The notes beneath the pieces were generated by a model. The model did not search any database and was not told the DNA's origin. It saw nothing but the letters and a program-made list of their open reading frames with translations. Shown one piece after another: positions 6,522-13,782 of a DNA stretch of 38,559 bases. The position numbers and the translations under genes are program-made. Position 1 is the first letter of the stretch; every line of letters begins with the position of its first letter. The DNA comes from a virus: positions 1 through 38,559 of the IMG/VR virus record IMGVR_UViG_3300009425_000035, one strand, 5' to 3'.

Positions 6522-7418
6522 ATGAAAAATTCAATGTTTGAAATGTTTAAAGAGAAAGAAGAATCTTTAACAAAAGAAATTAGTGAAGCAAGATCTACTA
6601 AAACACAATTAGAAAAAGAAAGAGATCTTAAAATTAATAGTACTGTAGTAAAATACTTCGGTGGCGTAGAAACTGACTTACCTAACTTTAGGTTTGAAGA
6701 TTCAAGTGCTAACTATATTGAATTCAGCTGTGATGGCGAATCAGTTACTAGAGAAAAATACGACAAAGATCAAGATGAGTATATAGAAAAGACTTTCTTT
6801 ATAAAAGAGAGATTAGGAACTATTGAATTAAAACAAAAATATGGTTCATTTAGTGACAGTGTTTCTCAAAATAAGTATGAATACTCAGCAGTTGGTTTAA
6901 GTTCTCATTCATCAAGTGATCATCTCTCTGACTTACAATTAGGAAGATACCAGATTCTAGGACAAGTAGCTATGGTAATTCAAGATTTTAGAGATGACAT
7001 ATTAGCAGAGATTAATCAGATCTACAATGAGTATACTGAACTAATTGCCACTCCATTTGAATTGATGCATGACCTAGATAGATCTCTTGATATTGTAAAA
7101 AAAGATAGAAAAGAACATAAACAACAATCCCTAATAAAAGATCTTAAAAAAGGATTAACAATTAATTCAGATACTAAAGCTGAAGTACAGGTAAGATTTG
7201 ACTGGTTTGTTAAGTCTATTATAAAAGCAAAGATAACCAGAACATCCTACTCAGGTAAATCAGTTGACTTAGATGTAACCTGTGTACATAACATATGGGA
7301 TGATAAACTACTGACTTTCGTTCCCGGTACTTTAGATCAACAATTAAAGAATGTTAGAGTTGAAAAACTATTTGAATCTTTCATTACTTATCCAGATATA
7401 ACTTGGACTGTTGAGTAA
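6522..7418 (+). CDS. Unknown 298-aa early-type protein with N-terminal coiled coil
   Basis: Behind its own promoter. Residues about 5-38 form a charged coiled coil (EKEESLTKEISEARSTKTQ...). A beta-rich middle follows, then a second helical section (about 150-215) and a final beta-rich part. No enzymatic motif and no membrane segment are visible. Its stop overlaps the TTG start of the SWIM gene, so the two are probably made together. Function unknown. Confidence 0.7.
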   Translation: MKNSMFEMFKEKEESLTKEISEARSTKTQLEKERDLKINSTVVKYFGGVETDLPNFRFEDSSANYIEFSCDGESVTREKYDKDQDEYIEKTFFIKERLGTIELKQKYGSFSDSVSQNKYEYSAVGLSSHSSSDHLSDLQLGRYQILGQVAMVIQDFRDDILAEINQIYNEYTELIATPFELMHDLDRSLDIVKKDRKEHKQQSLIKDLKKGLTINSDTKAEVQVRFDWFVKSIIKAKITRTSYSGKSVDLDVTCVHNIWDDKLLTFVPGTLDQQLKNVRVEKLFESFITYPDITWTVE

Positions 7419-7737
7419 TACTTATAAGATACCAACATCAAACGTCGGCTTAGGAGGATTCATAACCACTCTTTCCGGCGTACGGTATCACGTTCCATCT
7501 TGGACAGTTGTGGAAGAGAGTACAACATTTGAAGACTTAATCATGGAAAAGAAACCATTTGAAGAGTTGTTTGAAGAGAAGAAAGAAGAGAGCTGGAAAT
7601 TTATTTCAGAGAGATCTGGTGAAGAATATATCGTTAGGTATAATATTAGAGGAGAGCTAAGTTGTAGCTGTTGGGGTTATATCTCTCATAAGAATTGTAA
7701 ACATATTAAATCAGTAATAAAAAAGAAGGAAGCATGA
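7411..7737 (+). CDS. SWIM zinc-finger protein
   Basis: A 108-aa protein ending in a SWIM zinc finger: C85-S-C87, eight residues, C96-K-H98, matching C-x-C-x(n)-C-x-H. SWIM fingers bind DNA or proteins and occur in MuDR transposases, SNF2 proteins and phage proteins. The N-terminal half carries a Glu/Lys-rich helix (about 38-60). No ATG fits: the frame opens at TTG 7411, overlapping the upstream stop by 8 nt, and I take that as the start because the first residues (SNTYKIPTSNVGLGG) look like genuine protein. Probably a nucleic-acid-binding regulator (inference). Confidence 0.75.
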   Translation: MSNTYKIPTSNVGLGGFITTLSGVRYHVPSWTVVEESTTFEDLIMEKKPFEELFEEKKEESWKFISERSGEEYIVRYNIRGELSCSCWGYISHKNCKHIKSVIKKKEA

Positions 7738-7913
7738 ATTTAAATTTTGATGATAATAGTTTTTGGGAAGTATCTTTAAATTTCAAATGGCCTCACGAAG
7801 GTTTTATGATAGGATGGCACATCATCCCAGATAATAAAGAATATACATACACAACAGTACATTTAATGCTAGGCTTTGTGACTGTTATAATAGAGTTTGG
7901 TACGGCAGACTAA
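7734..7913 (+). CDS. Unknown 59-aa protein
   Basis: ATG 7734 overlaps the TGA of the SWIM gene. The 59-aa product is aromatic-rich (FWEVSLNFKWPHEGFMIGWHII) with a short hydrophobic C-terminus that may be a beta strand rather than a membrane helix. Not recognised. It closes the unit begun at 6522; a new promoter follows within 25 nt. Confidence 0.6.
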   Translation: MNLNFDDNSFWEVSLNFKWPHEGFMIGWHIIPDNKEYTYTTVHLMLGFVTVIIEFGTAD

Positions 7914-7936
7914 CCTAGAAATAACTGTGGAAATAG

Positions 7937-7969
7937 TTGCTTATATGCCGGAAAGTTCGTATATTTAAG
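7937..7969 (+). promoter_or_regulatory. Early-type promoter (TTG-N20-TATATTTAAG)
   Basis: TTG 7937-7939, 20 nt ending TTCG, TATATTTAAG 7960-7969. Upstream AATAACTGTGGAAATAG. The gene starts at 7993 after AATAAAGGTTATG. This promoter may drive the long polycistron to about 13094. Confidence 0.82.
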
Positions 7970-7992
7970 TATAAATATAAATAATAAAGGTT

Positions 7993-8508
7993 ATGACAAA
8001 TTACAAAAATTCAACCAGTACTGTTAAAGGCTATACAGATTCAAAAATAGCTTCAAGTGAAAAGAATGATTGTTTCGTAAGAGCTCTTGCAGCTGCTACA
8101 GATGTTCATTATGATACTGCTCATACTTACTCTAAAGAAGTATTTGGACGTATAAATAAGAAAGGAGTAATATTTAATTCTACTAAGTTAGATAGTATTG
8201 CAAAAAATGGTATGGAATTAGACGATAAGATGTTTGCTTTTCAAGTACTTAGTAATGAAAGAGTAACTAATAGATATAAACTTCACGGTGATATCATTAG
8301 ACGTCAGAAGACTGTTAAATCTTTTATTAAAGATAACCCTAATGGTACATTCATCTTAGGAGTTAGCAAGCATGCATTTACTGTTAAGGATGGTGTGTTA
8401 ATTGATAACATAGGTGAGGAGTTTAGACCTACTAGGAAAGTAACGAGTGCTTTTAAGATAAATAATATGTCTCAAAACCCTCCTGTAGAACAATTAAAAT
8501 TATTTTAA
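7993..8508 (+). CDS. Papain-fold-like (cysteine peptidase-type) protein
   Basis: A 171-aa protein with a candidate catalytic triad in the order expected for papain-fold hydrolases. C27 sits in KNDCFVRALAAAT at the start of a helix. H127 lies in a strand (FILGVSKHAFTV), and D138/N139 follow in VLIDN. Many phages carry proteins with this N-D-C-x-x-R-A-L opening, annotated as hypothetical or C39/papain-like. Substrate and activity are unknown. It may be a deubiquitinase-like or maturation-type protease or an inactive fold. First gene after the promoter at 7937. Confidence 0.62.
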   Translation: MTNYKNSTSTVKGYTDSKIASSEKNDCFVRALAAATDVHYDTAHTYSKEVFGRINKKGVIFNSTKLDSIAKNGMELDDKMFAFQVLSNERVTNRYKLHGDIIRRQKTVKSFIKDNPNGTFILGVSKHAFTVKDGVLIDNIGEEFRPTRKVTSAFKINNMSQNPPVEQLKLF

Positions 8509-8509
8509 T

Positions 8510-8743
8510 ATGAAAGATAATAGATATGTAGTTACGTTTGAAGCATACGTATATGCTCCTAATGATTATATGGCTCGTAGAAGAGCTCATAATGCTAACG
8601 ATAAGATAAATGCTATAATTAATGTGCAAGATTCTGCAGTTAAAGAGATAGGATCTCAACCTTTTGCTAGTATGTCTTATAAAAAGTTAGAGGATATTAG
8701 TAAGCCGAGAGATAAATCGATAGATAAACCTTTACCGTTTTAA
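8510..8743 (+). CDS. Unknown 77-aa protein
   Basis: Begins one base after the previous stop. The N-terminus reads as beta strands (RYVVTFEAYVYAP), followed by a helix rich in Arg, Ala and Asn and a charged tail ending KPLPF. Such ferredoxin-like small proteins are common in phage operons. No function can be assigned. Confidence 0.6.
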   Translation: MKDNRYVVTFEAYVYAPNDYMARRRAHNANDKINAIINVQDSAVKEIGSQPFASMSYKKLEDISKPRDKSIDKPLPF

Positions 8744-8744
8744 T

Positions 8745-9251
8745 ATGCAGCAACCATTTGAACCTAAATACTCAGAAGCAACTATAGGTAGAAGGCTTAG
8801 AAAGACTTATAATAAGATGAGTTATAATAGATTCTTCTGGTGGAGAAGTTATTGTTTAAAGAATCAACCTCTAGGGAGTACATCTTCTTTTAGAGATAGA
8901 ATTATAAATGGAGACTTCGAGCAAGGACCTTATCTACTAGAAGTAGAGTTAGTTCATCATACGATGAATAAGAAATGGAGAGAGAATCATACTGTAATAG
9001 GAAACTTCGATCATGGTAAGTATCATAATGAGACGAGTATAGATAGAGCTCGTAAGAAGAAATTACTTGAAGACTTTACTAAAGATGAAGCCAGTAAGTT
9101 AGCAGATGTTAAGAGGTTATTCATCTATGAGTTTAGAATGACTAAAGAAGATTACGTAAAAGAAGTAGATAATACTTCAGCTAAAGACCTTATAGACTTC
9201 TACTATGAAATAGAAGATAAGTATGGTAAGAAAACTAGATTTTATAAATAA
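8745..9251 (+). CDS. Unknown 168-aa basic protein
   Basis: A basic protein with many Arg, Lys, Trp and Tyr residues, e.g. TIGRRLRKTYNKMSYNRFFWW near the start, and a charged helical C-terminal third. The composition suggests nucleic-acid contact but no domain is recognised. It is one base downstream of the preceding stop, within the 7937 polycistron. Confidence 0.6.
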   Translation: MQQPFEPKYSEATIGRRLRKTYNKMSYNRFFWWRSYCLKNQPLGSTSSFRDRIINGDFEQGPYLLEVELVHHTMNKKWRENHTVIGNFDHGKYHNETSIDRARKKKLLEDFTKDEASKLADVKRLFIYEFRMTKEDYVKEVDNTSAKDLIDFYYEIEDKYGKKTRFYK

Positions 9252-9270
9252 AATAAATAAATAATCAATA

Positions 9271-9474
9271 ATGAAATTATATAACGTACCAAGGAATAGT
9301 AGAATTAAAGTAATAGTAGAGGATAAAGTACCACCAGGTGCACCTCAAATCACAGAAGGTGAAGAGTTAAATTTTAGAAGTGTAGATGGGATGTATAGTT
9401 ACTGTACTAGAGATAGTGGTGAAGTAGTACATTTAGCAGCTTGGACTGACGTGGAAATAATAAATCAAAAATAA
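9271..9474 (+). CDS. Conserved-looking 67-aa phage protein
   Basis: The product, with MKLYNVPRNSRIKVIVED, PPGAPQITEGEELNF and MYSYCT, resembles a type of small beta-rich protein I associate with marine myoviruses; the function is not known. The leader AATAAATAATCAATAATG lacks the AAAGGTTATG context. Confidence 0.6.
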   Translation: MKLYNVPRNSRIKVIVEDKVPPGAPQITEGEELNFRSVDGMYSYCTRDSGEVVHLAAWTDVEIINQK

Positions 9475-9495
9475 TTTGGTAAATTCAAATAAGAT

Positions 9496-9633
9496 ATGAA
9501 AAAACAAAGACAGTACAGAAGCACACAAGGGAGATCACCAGAGCAATTAGAGAGTAACTATAAAATAGCCTTTTGGTCTATTATAGGGTTGGTTATATGT
9601 GTAATCGCTTTAATCATTGAATCAAATATATGA
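9496..9633 (+). CDS. Single-pass membrane micro-protein (45 aa)
   Basis: ATG 9496 to TGA 9631-9633. The first 26 residues are polar and basic; residues about 27-43 are a hydrophobic helix (AFWSIIGLVICVIALII). No signal peptidase site. The TGA overlaps the next ATG. Probably an inner-membrane anchored peptide with a cytoplasmic N-terminus. Function unknown. Confidence 0.6.
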   Translation: MKKQRQYRSTQGRSPEQLESNYKIAFWSIIGLVICVIALIIESNI

Positions 9634-9851
9634 TACAACCAAACCTTCCAGTAGTAGTAGTATACAAACTATCTGCTAGAGCCAATGCTAAGAAGCAAAT
9701 GAAAGTATTTAAAGGAACTCATATAGATAAGGTTAATAATGAGAGAACAAATCATATTCCTAGAGGAGTAGAGATTTTAGAGATGGGAATGGGAGCTGTA
9801 TTTATAAAGAAGTGGAAAAAGAAACATAAGATATATTCAATTACTAAATAA
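9630..9851 (+). CDS. Unknown small basic protein (73 aa)
   Basis: ATGA overlap with the upstream membrane micro-protein. The product is strongly basic, with KKQMKVFKGTHIDKV and KKWKKKHKIYSITK, and contains no membrane segment. The composition suggests RNA, DNA or membrane-surface binding. Not recognised. The last base of its stop is the first base of the next ATG. Confidence 0.6.
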   Translation: MIQPNLPVVVVYKLSARANAKKQMKVFKGTHIDKVNNERTNHIPRGVEILEMGMGAVFIKKWKKKHKIYSITK

Positions 9852-10033
9852 TGAAAGAACTAGAGATTTATACCAAAGCATTAAAAGTGGTGGAGAGTTG
9901 TACTAATTACGACCATATACTTTCAGCCATTAAATTCGTTGATCAATTAGAAAACCAATTCAGTGATGATATGTATATTATAGAACTACGAGGCTTAATA
10001 AAAAGCCGAGGTAACTTATTAGTTGTAAAATGA
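9851..10033 (+). CDS. Unknown small helical protein (60 aa)
   Basis: Begins in the TAATG overlap with the upstream gene and ends in an ATGA overlap with the methyltransferase gene. The product is helical, mixed charge, and has no recognisable motif. Confidence 0.58.
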   Translation: MKELEIYTKALKVVESCTNYDHILSAIKFVDQLENQFSDDMYIIELRGLIKSRGNLLVVK

Positions 10034-10662
10034 GGTTAATTAATTACAGAGACATACTATACAGTTTCTACTTACCACTCAAGGACCTAAACAGAGGAGA
10101 AACCAGACAACAATTCATCAAAGATAACATCCCAGTCAACACTGTTGGAGTAGAGGTTGGAGTTGCCGGAGGTAAACATGCATCATACTTATATGAGTTT
10201 GCTAAACCAAAACATCTTACTTTGATTGACCATTGGGACTCTCAAGACTTGAAGTACTACTACTTTGGTACTAAGGAGAAGACTACAACACAATATGAAA
10301 AAGTATTAGAATGGTCTGCTGGTAAAAATATAACTGTTACTAAAGCTGACTCAGTCCAAGGATCTACAACGTTAGACGATGAGAGTAAGGATTGGATATA
10401 TATAGATGGAGACCATACCTATGAAGGTGTAATGAGAGATCTAAAAGCATACTGGCCTAAACTTAAGAAGGGTGGTATAATAATGGGAGATGACTTATCT
10501 ATATTTGATCAAAAAAAGAAGTTTGGAGTTGATAAAGCTCTCATGGAATTCTTTCCAGATGATACACCCCTATATTTAGAAGTACAGAATATAGACCATA
10601 GTAGGAGAGATGATAACGGTAAGCCGTGGATATTCTATTCATTTAAGATTGTAAAGGAATGA
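10030..10662 (+). CDS. Class I methyltransferase, Methyltransf_24/TylF-like
   Basis: A 210-aa protein with SAM motif I VGVEVGVAGGKHASYLYEF (39-57), the second-strand acidic residue in LTLIDHWD (63-70), and the characteristic WIYIDGDHTYEGVMRDL followed by GGIIMGDDL. The D-G-D-H-x-Y-E-G-V signature is typical of the Methyltransf_24/TylF group, which methylate sugar or small-molecule hydroxyls with metal help. In phages and capsule loci such genes are thought to modify glycans or nucleotide-linked sugars; the target here is unknown. It is coupled by ATGA overlaps to both neighbours. Confidence 0.8.
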   Translation: MRLINYRDILYSFYLPLKDLNRGETRQQFIKDNIPVNTVGVEVGVAGGKHASYLYEFAKPKHLTLIDHWDSQDLKYYYFGTKEKTTTQYEKVLEWSAGKNITVTKADSVQGSTTLDDESKDWIYIDGDHTYEGVMRDLKAYWPKLKKGGIIMGDDLSIFDQKKKFGVDKALMEFFPDDTPLYLEVQNIDHSRRDDNGKPWIFYSFKIVKE

Positions 10663-10997
10663 CACAAAATGAACTATATCAATTAGGCTTCGAGAAGATA
10701 GAGTATAATCAAGAGCAATTAGATAATGAGGGGTTCTTTGAAGACACTCCTTATTTCTTCTTTGCTCATACGTTAGATGAAGTAGTAATAGAGAATAGAT
10801 ATCAAGAGCAAGTAGATAAAGAAGCATTAGAGCTTGTAACTTGTCCTAGCGATGCATTTGATTTACCGGATGTAGATGGAGCTGGGTGGTATGTGGAGTT
10901 TTCCGATTATACTAATATAAGATTCTATAAGCAGAGTGAAGTTAAGATATTATTAGACTTATTTAATAGAAACAAAAAACTAAGTGACCAAGGATGA
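10659..10997 (+). CDS. Unknown acidic 112-aa protein
   Basis: A strongly acidic protein (e.g. EYNQEQLDNEGFFEDTPYFFF, DAFDLPDVDGAGW) without membrane segments or known motifs. ATGA overlaps at both ends place it between a methyltransferase and an oxygenase-fold gene. The leftward frame across its start is a shadow. Confidence 0.6.
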   Translation: MTQNELYQLGFEKIEYNQEQLDNEGFFEDTPYFFFAHTLDEVVIENRYQEQVDKEALELVTCPSDAFDLPDVDGAGWYVEFSDYTNIRFYKQSEVKILLDLFNRNKKLSDQG

Positions 10998-11470
10998 TAA
11001 GCTACCAACATAATATGTTTAGTGATAAAGAGTGTAAAGAGATTTTAAACCTATGGGATGAGAAACAATCGATAAGCAATCAACACCATAGCGATAGAGC
11101 AGTAGCCATGAGATGGATGGAACTAACTGACTCAGACATAAAAACAATACACAATGGAGGTTTTAATAATAAAGAGTTTAGTAAGATAAGACTTCAATAC
11201 AATCATGAATCTTTAGGGCAGGTAGATACTTACCACGGCCATAGAAACATATATAACTACATAATATACCTCAATGATGATTACCTAGGAGGAGAGATAG
11301 AGTTCGAGAATGGACTAACCATAAAGCCGACTAGAGGAGGACTTCTATACTTTGATAATAATGAGCATCATAGAATTAGACCATGTGTAGGGTATAGATG
11401 GGCATTTACCGCATTAGGAGATAGACCAGCCGAGATACAATATCCTAGTAGAGCAAGAAAGCTAATATAA
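10994..11470 (+). CDS. 2OG-Fe(II) oxygenase-fold protein, proximal His apparently replaced
   Basis: A 158-aa protein of the prolyl-4-hydroxylase-like 2-oxoglutarate/Fe(II) dioxygenase type common in phages. The core strand NYIIYLNDDYLGGEIEF (88-104) and the strand I-K-P-T-R-G-G-L-L-Y-F-D (110-121) are typical. So are the distal His (H125 or H126) and the 2OG-binding Arg in G-Y-R-W (R135). The metal motif should be H-x-D just before the YLN strand; here the best-aligned triplet is Q76-V77-D78. If that alignment is right, one iron ligand is missing, so it may be inactive or act differently. Alternatively H81 or H83 serves. Product of the 7937 polycistron; a second, intact family member is at 12588. 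Confidence 0.75.
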   Translation: MISYQHNMFSDKECKEILNLWDEKQSISNQHHSDRAVAMRWMELTDSDIKTIHNGGFNNKEFSKIRLQYNHESLGQVDTYHGHRNIYNYIIYLNDDYLGGEIEFENGLTIKPTRGGLLYFDNNEHHRIRPCVGYRWAFTALGDRPAEIQYPSRARKLI

Positions 11471-11476
11471 AGAAAT

Positions 11477-11791
11477 ATGAGTAATAAACAGATAAAAAAG
11501 ACTATTAAACAAGAGTATAGGGAAGCAACCCCTGGAGAAGTTAATAGTGCTATAAGAGATAATTTTATATTTGGGTTCACTGGAGCTGTTATTGTCCCGT
11601 TTATAGCGATGAGGATAGATATTGCAGTACTAATATGTTACTTATTCCATTTCTTCTTTATTAGTAGGGTAATTAATCGACCTAAGTATGTTACATCGTT
11701 GGCTAAGTTTATTCTATTTCCAATACCGACAGCAATAGGAGCATTTATTGGTTATAAATTAGCATATCTAATATCACAGTATTTAATATAA
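11477..11791 (+). CDS. Membrane protein with three hydrophobic segments (104 aa)
   Basis: A charged N-terminus (SNKQIKKTIKQEYREATPGEVNSAIRD) is followed by hydrophobic segments at about residues 32-48, 50-66 and 75-98. No signal cleavage site and no known family. It sits between an oxygenase-fold gene and a SufT-like gene. Confidence 0.62.
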   Translation: MSNKQIKKTIKQEYREATPGEVNSAIRDNFIFGFTGAVIVPFIAMRIDIAVLICYLFHFFFISRVINRPKYVTSLAKFILFPIPTAIGAFIGYKLAYLISQYLI

Positions 11792-11800
11792 AACAAAATT

Positions 11801-12106
11801 ATGAAAAAGTTAGAAGATAAGATTGTAACTGCTTTAAAAACAATATACGATCCTGAAATACCCGTAGACATATACGAATTAGGATTAATATATGATGTTG
11901 ATGTAAATGAGCATAATGATGCATTAGTAATAATGACACTAACTTCTCCAAACTGTCCTGTAGCGGAATCTTTACCAAAAGATGTTGAAGATAGAGTAAA
12001 ATCAGTCAATGGGATTAACAATTGTAAAATAGACCTCACGTTTGAACCACCATGGACTAGAGATATGATGAGTGAAGAAGCAAAATTAGAATTAGGATTT
12101 TTGTAA
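11801..12106 (+). CDS. SufT/MIP18-family (DUF59) iron-sulphur assembly protein
   Basis: A 101-aa protein matching the MIP18/DUF59 family over its whole length. DPEIPVDIYELGLIYDV (17-33) is the family hallmark. TLTSPNCPV (46-54) carries the conserved Cys52, and FEPPWTRDMMSEEAKLELGF (81-100) is the typical C-terminus. Cellular SufT/PaaD/MIP18 proteins help mature iron-sulphur proteins. A phage copy would make sense if infection raises demand for Fe-S enzymes or if the phage encodes one outside this window (inference). No other Suf or Nif gene is nearby. It looks intact and has its own AAAATTATG start context. Confidence 0.88.
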   Translation: MKKLEDKIVTALKTIYDPEIPVDIYELGLIYDVDVNEHNDALVIMTLTSPNCPVAESLPKDVEDRVKSVNGINNCKIDLTFEPPWTRDMMSEEAKLELGFL

Positions 12107-12118
12107 ATACTTTGCATA

Positions 12119-12544
12119 ATGAAACATTTACTCATAGTACTATTAATACTAGTTACTCAAACGGTACTACCACAATCGGTAGGATACGAAATGAGAACAA
12201 ATAATAGGTCATACATCGCTGTGACTTTAAAAGGATTTGAACTTAGACATAGAAGTGATGACTCAGAAAATAGATTCACCTATAGACATAACCTGTGGAA
12301 AGACTCTTCTAAACTCTACCTAAGTGTACCTTTACATTATAAGATAGAAAAGAACGAACCTACATTAGAACCAAGGTTAGTATATACGTTTCCTAAATTC
12401 AAATTATGGATACAAAAAGAATTTTGGTATAATTCAAATAAGAATGGTGCCATTGCAATTGATTATCCATATAAAGAGTACACGTATCGAGTGGGGTGGG
12501 ATACTTCAAACACTTTTAGATTTCGATTAAAATACAAATTATGA
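12119..12544 (+). CDS. Secreted or outer-membrane beta-barrel-like protein
   Basis: 141 aa with a clear signal peptide (K3, hydrophobic LLIVLLILVTQTVL, likely cut after about residue 18). The mature part is amphipathic beta strands with many Tyr, Arg and Lys residues alternating with hydrophobics (RSYIAVTLKGFELRH, FRFRLKYKL at the very end). The basic, aromatic C-terminal strand is like small outer-membrane barrels of Bacteroidota. Only about eight strands would fit. A phage protein placed in the host envelope could act in superinfection exclusion or lysis (inference). Confidence 0.62.
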   Translation: MKHLLIVLLILVTQTVLPQSVGYEMRTNNRSYIAVTLKGFELRHRSDDSENRFTYRHNLWKDSSKLYLSVPLHYKIEKNEPTLEPRLVYTFPKFKLWIQKEFWYNSNKNGAIAIDYPYKEYTYRVGWDTSNTFRFRLKYKL

Positions 12545-12591
12545 CAATGAACAGAGAAGAGGTGGGAGGGATAAAGCGTATTGATAGATGA
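12541..12591 (+). CDS. Possible 16-aa micro-ORF bridging two genes
   Basis: ATG 12541 overlaps the upstream TGA and its own TGA (12589-12591) overlaps the next ATG (12588), so ATGA joints sit at both ends. It encodes a 16-aa basic peptide (MTMNREEVGGIKRIDR) and carries GAGGTGGGAGGG, a strong ribosome-binding-like stretch for the downstream gene. It may be a coupling leader rather than a functional peptide. Confidence 0.35.
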   Translation: MTMNREEVGGIKRIDR

Positions 12592-13094
12592 TAATACAAA
12601 GGCAGTTACAATTAGATGATAATGAAATATTAAATCTAATAGAGAGAGGTGGCGAGTGGAAGAATAGTAGGGTAGTTAATACCAACTATAATGATAAAAG
12701 AAAGTCTCAAGATATAACAATACCATTAACAAATGATTCTTTTCTTCTTGATAAACTTAAACCATTAGGAATAAAGAGCCTTCCTTCTTTTTGTAAAGTA
12801 ATAAGATATCGTGAAGGTGATAAGTTTGATAAGCATAAAGACACCGGAGAGCAATATCAAGAGAGATTCAAAACGTTAGTAATACAACTAAGTACTCCAG
12901 AAGAATACACAGGAGGTCAATTAAGAGTATATTATAATGATACGTCTATAGAGGCAAATAAAAGTAAATATAATTGTATAATGTTTCCTTCTAATCTAAT
13001 GCATGAGGCTAGAGCGATAGAGAGTGGAGAAAGAATATGTCTTATAATGTGGTTGACAAAAGATATGATGGGGGTGAGCAGGACGATAATATGA
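12588..13094 (+). CDS. 2OG-Fe(II) dioxygenase (prolyl-4-hydroxylase-like)
   Basis: A 168-aa protein with an intact facial triad and co-substrate site. H83-K-D85 lies in GDKFDKHKDTGE, the distal H139 in LMHEAR, and the 2OG-anchoring R149 in GERICLIMW. The GGQLRVYY strand lies between. These enzymes use Fe(II), O2 and 2-oxoglutarate to hydroxylate protein side chains, nucleobases or small molecules. Its size fits the stand-alone phage and bacterial members. The target is unknown. Last gene of the long rightward polycistron. A leftward frame over its 3' end starts with TTG and is treated as a shadow. Confidence 0.82.
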   Translation: MIIQRQLQLDDNEILNLIERGGEWKNSRVVNTNYNDKRKSQDITIPLTNDSFLLDKLKPLGIKSLPSFCKVIRYREGDKFDKHKDTGEQYQERFKTLVIQLSTPEEYTGGQLRVYYNDTSIEANKSKYNCIMFPSNLMHEARAIESGERICLIMWLTKDMMGVSRTII

Positions 13095-13698
13095 TGAGGG
13101 AGGGGGGCGTTTCCTCTCGCACGAAGTGCCCACGCGCAATATTGATGAATAGTCCACTCTAACACAACAAAACCTACTAGAATATAGGCCAATATAATCA
13201 ATCTCTTCTATAAATAAGAACGTATCTAACGAATGGATGACTGAGGCTAATAGTGGATATAAGACACTAGTAGTTAGTGCAGCAGCTACTATTTAAACCT
13301 ATGGAGAGAGGGTCTTAACCATGTGTATTACCATAGCGTATATGTAGTAAGATATAAGTATATATTGATATAGAGATATACACATATAAATATAGAGAGA
13401 TATATAGGTTGTATATAAGATACACGGTAGAGCGTAGGGTAGAAAGATAGGTAGATACAGGCCTGCATGCCCCTCTGTTCATTTTTTTCTATATAGCAAA
13501 CCTTAAAATGTGATATCCGTATCCGGTTATATAGGCACCGTATAAAAGAATGTAAGGAATATAGGGGATCCTTCCGGATAATGTAATAAGGTTAAAATAA
13601 CTATAAGAATAGTTGGTAACGATGAATGGACCTAACCAAGGATAAAGGTAAGGATACCGGAATAAGAGGGGGTAAAGGGGAGATACTTGGTGGATTAG
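13095..13698. other. Gene-poor spacer with GC-rich hairpins and AT-rich tracts
   Basis: No convincing gene on either strand for about 600 nt. At 13095-13140 a GC-rich patch can fold: GAGGGA pairs with TTCCTC, and GCAC-GAA-GTGC follows inside GGGC...GCCC. This may be an RNA 3' end or a small RNA. At about 13340-13410 a low-complexity stretch of TATA/AGAGATATA repeats follows, then another GC-rich patch at about 13465-13485. At 13590-13610 the sequence AAATAACTATAAGAATAGTTG copies the upstream half of the early-type promoter but the -7 half is absent (CCAAGGATAA at the expected place), so this looks like a decayed promoter. Confidence 0.5.
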
Positions 13699-13731
13699 TT
13701 GGATATATGCGTAATATTTCGTATCTTAAGG
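13699..13731 (+). promoter_or_regulatory. Early-type promoter (TTG-N20-TATCTTAAGG)
   Basis: TTG 13699-13701, 20 nt ending TTTCG, TATCTTAAGG 13722-13731, then TATAAGACAATGAGATAATAGAGGTTATT. The last part looks like the usual AAAGGTTATG start context with the ATG changed to ATT. The first usable ATG with a frame is at 13783. Confidence 0.65.
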
Positions 13732-13782
13732 TATAAGACAATGAGATAATAGAGGTTATTACTCAGACTAAATGAAATACCT

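Noticed and set aside
12932-13201. Leftward 89-codon hydrophobic frame
   Set aside because: Starts with TTG, overlaps the conserved C-terminus of the dioxygenase, and no leftward promoter was found. The first part is hydrophobic, so it is not fully excluded.
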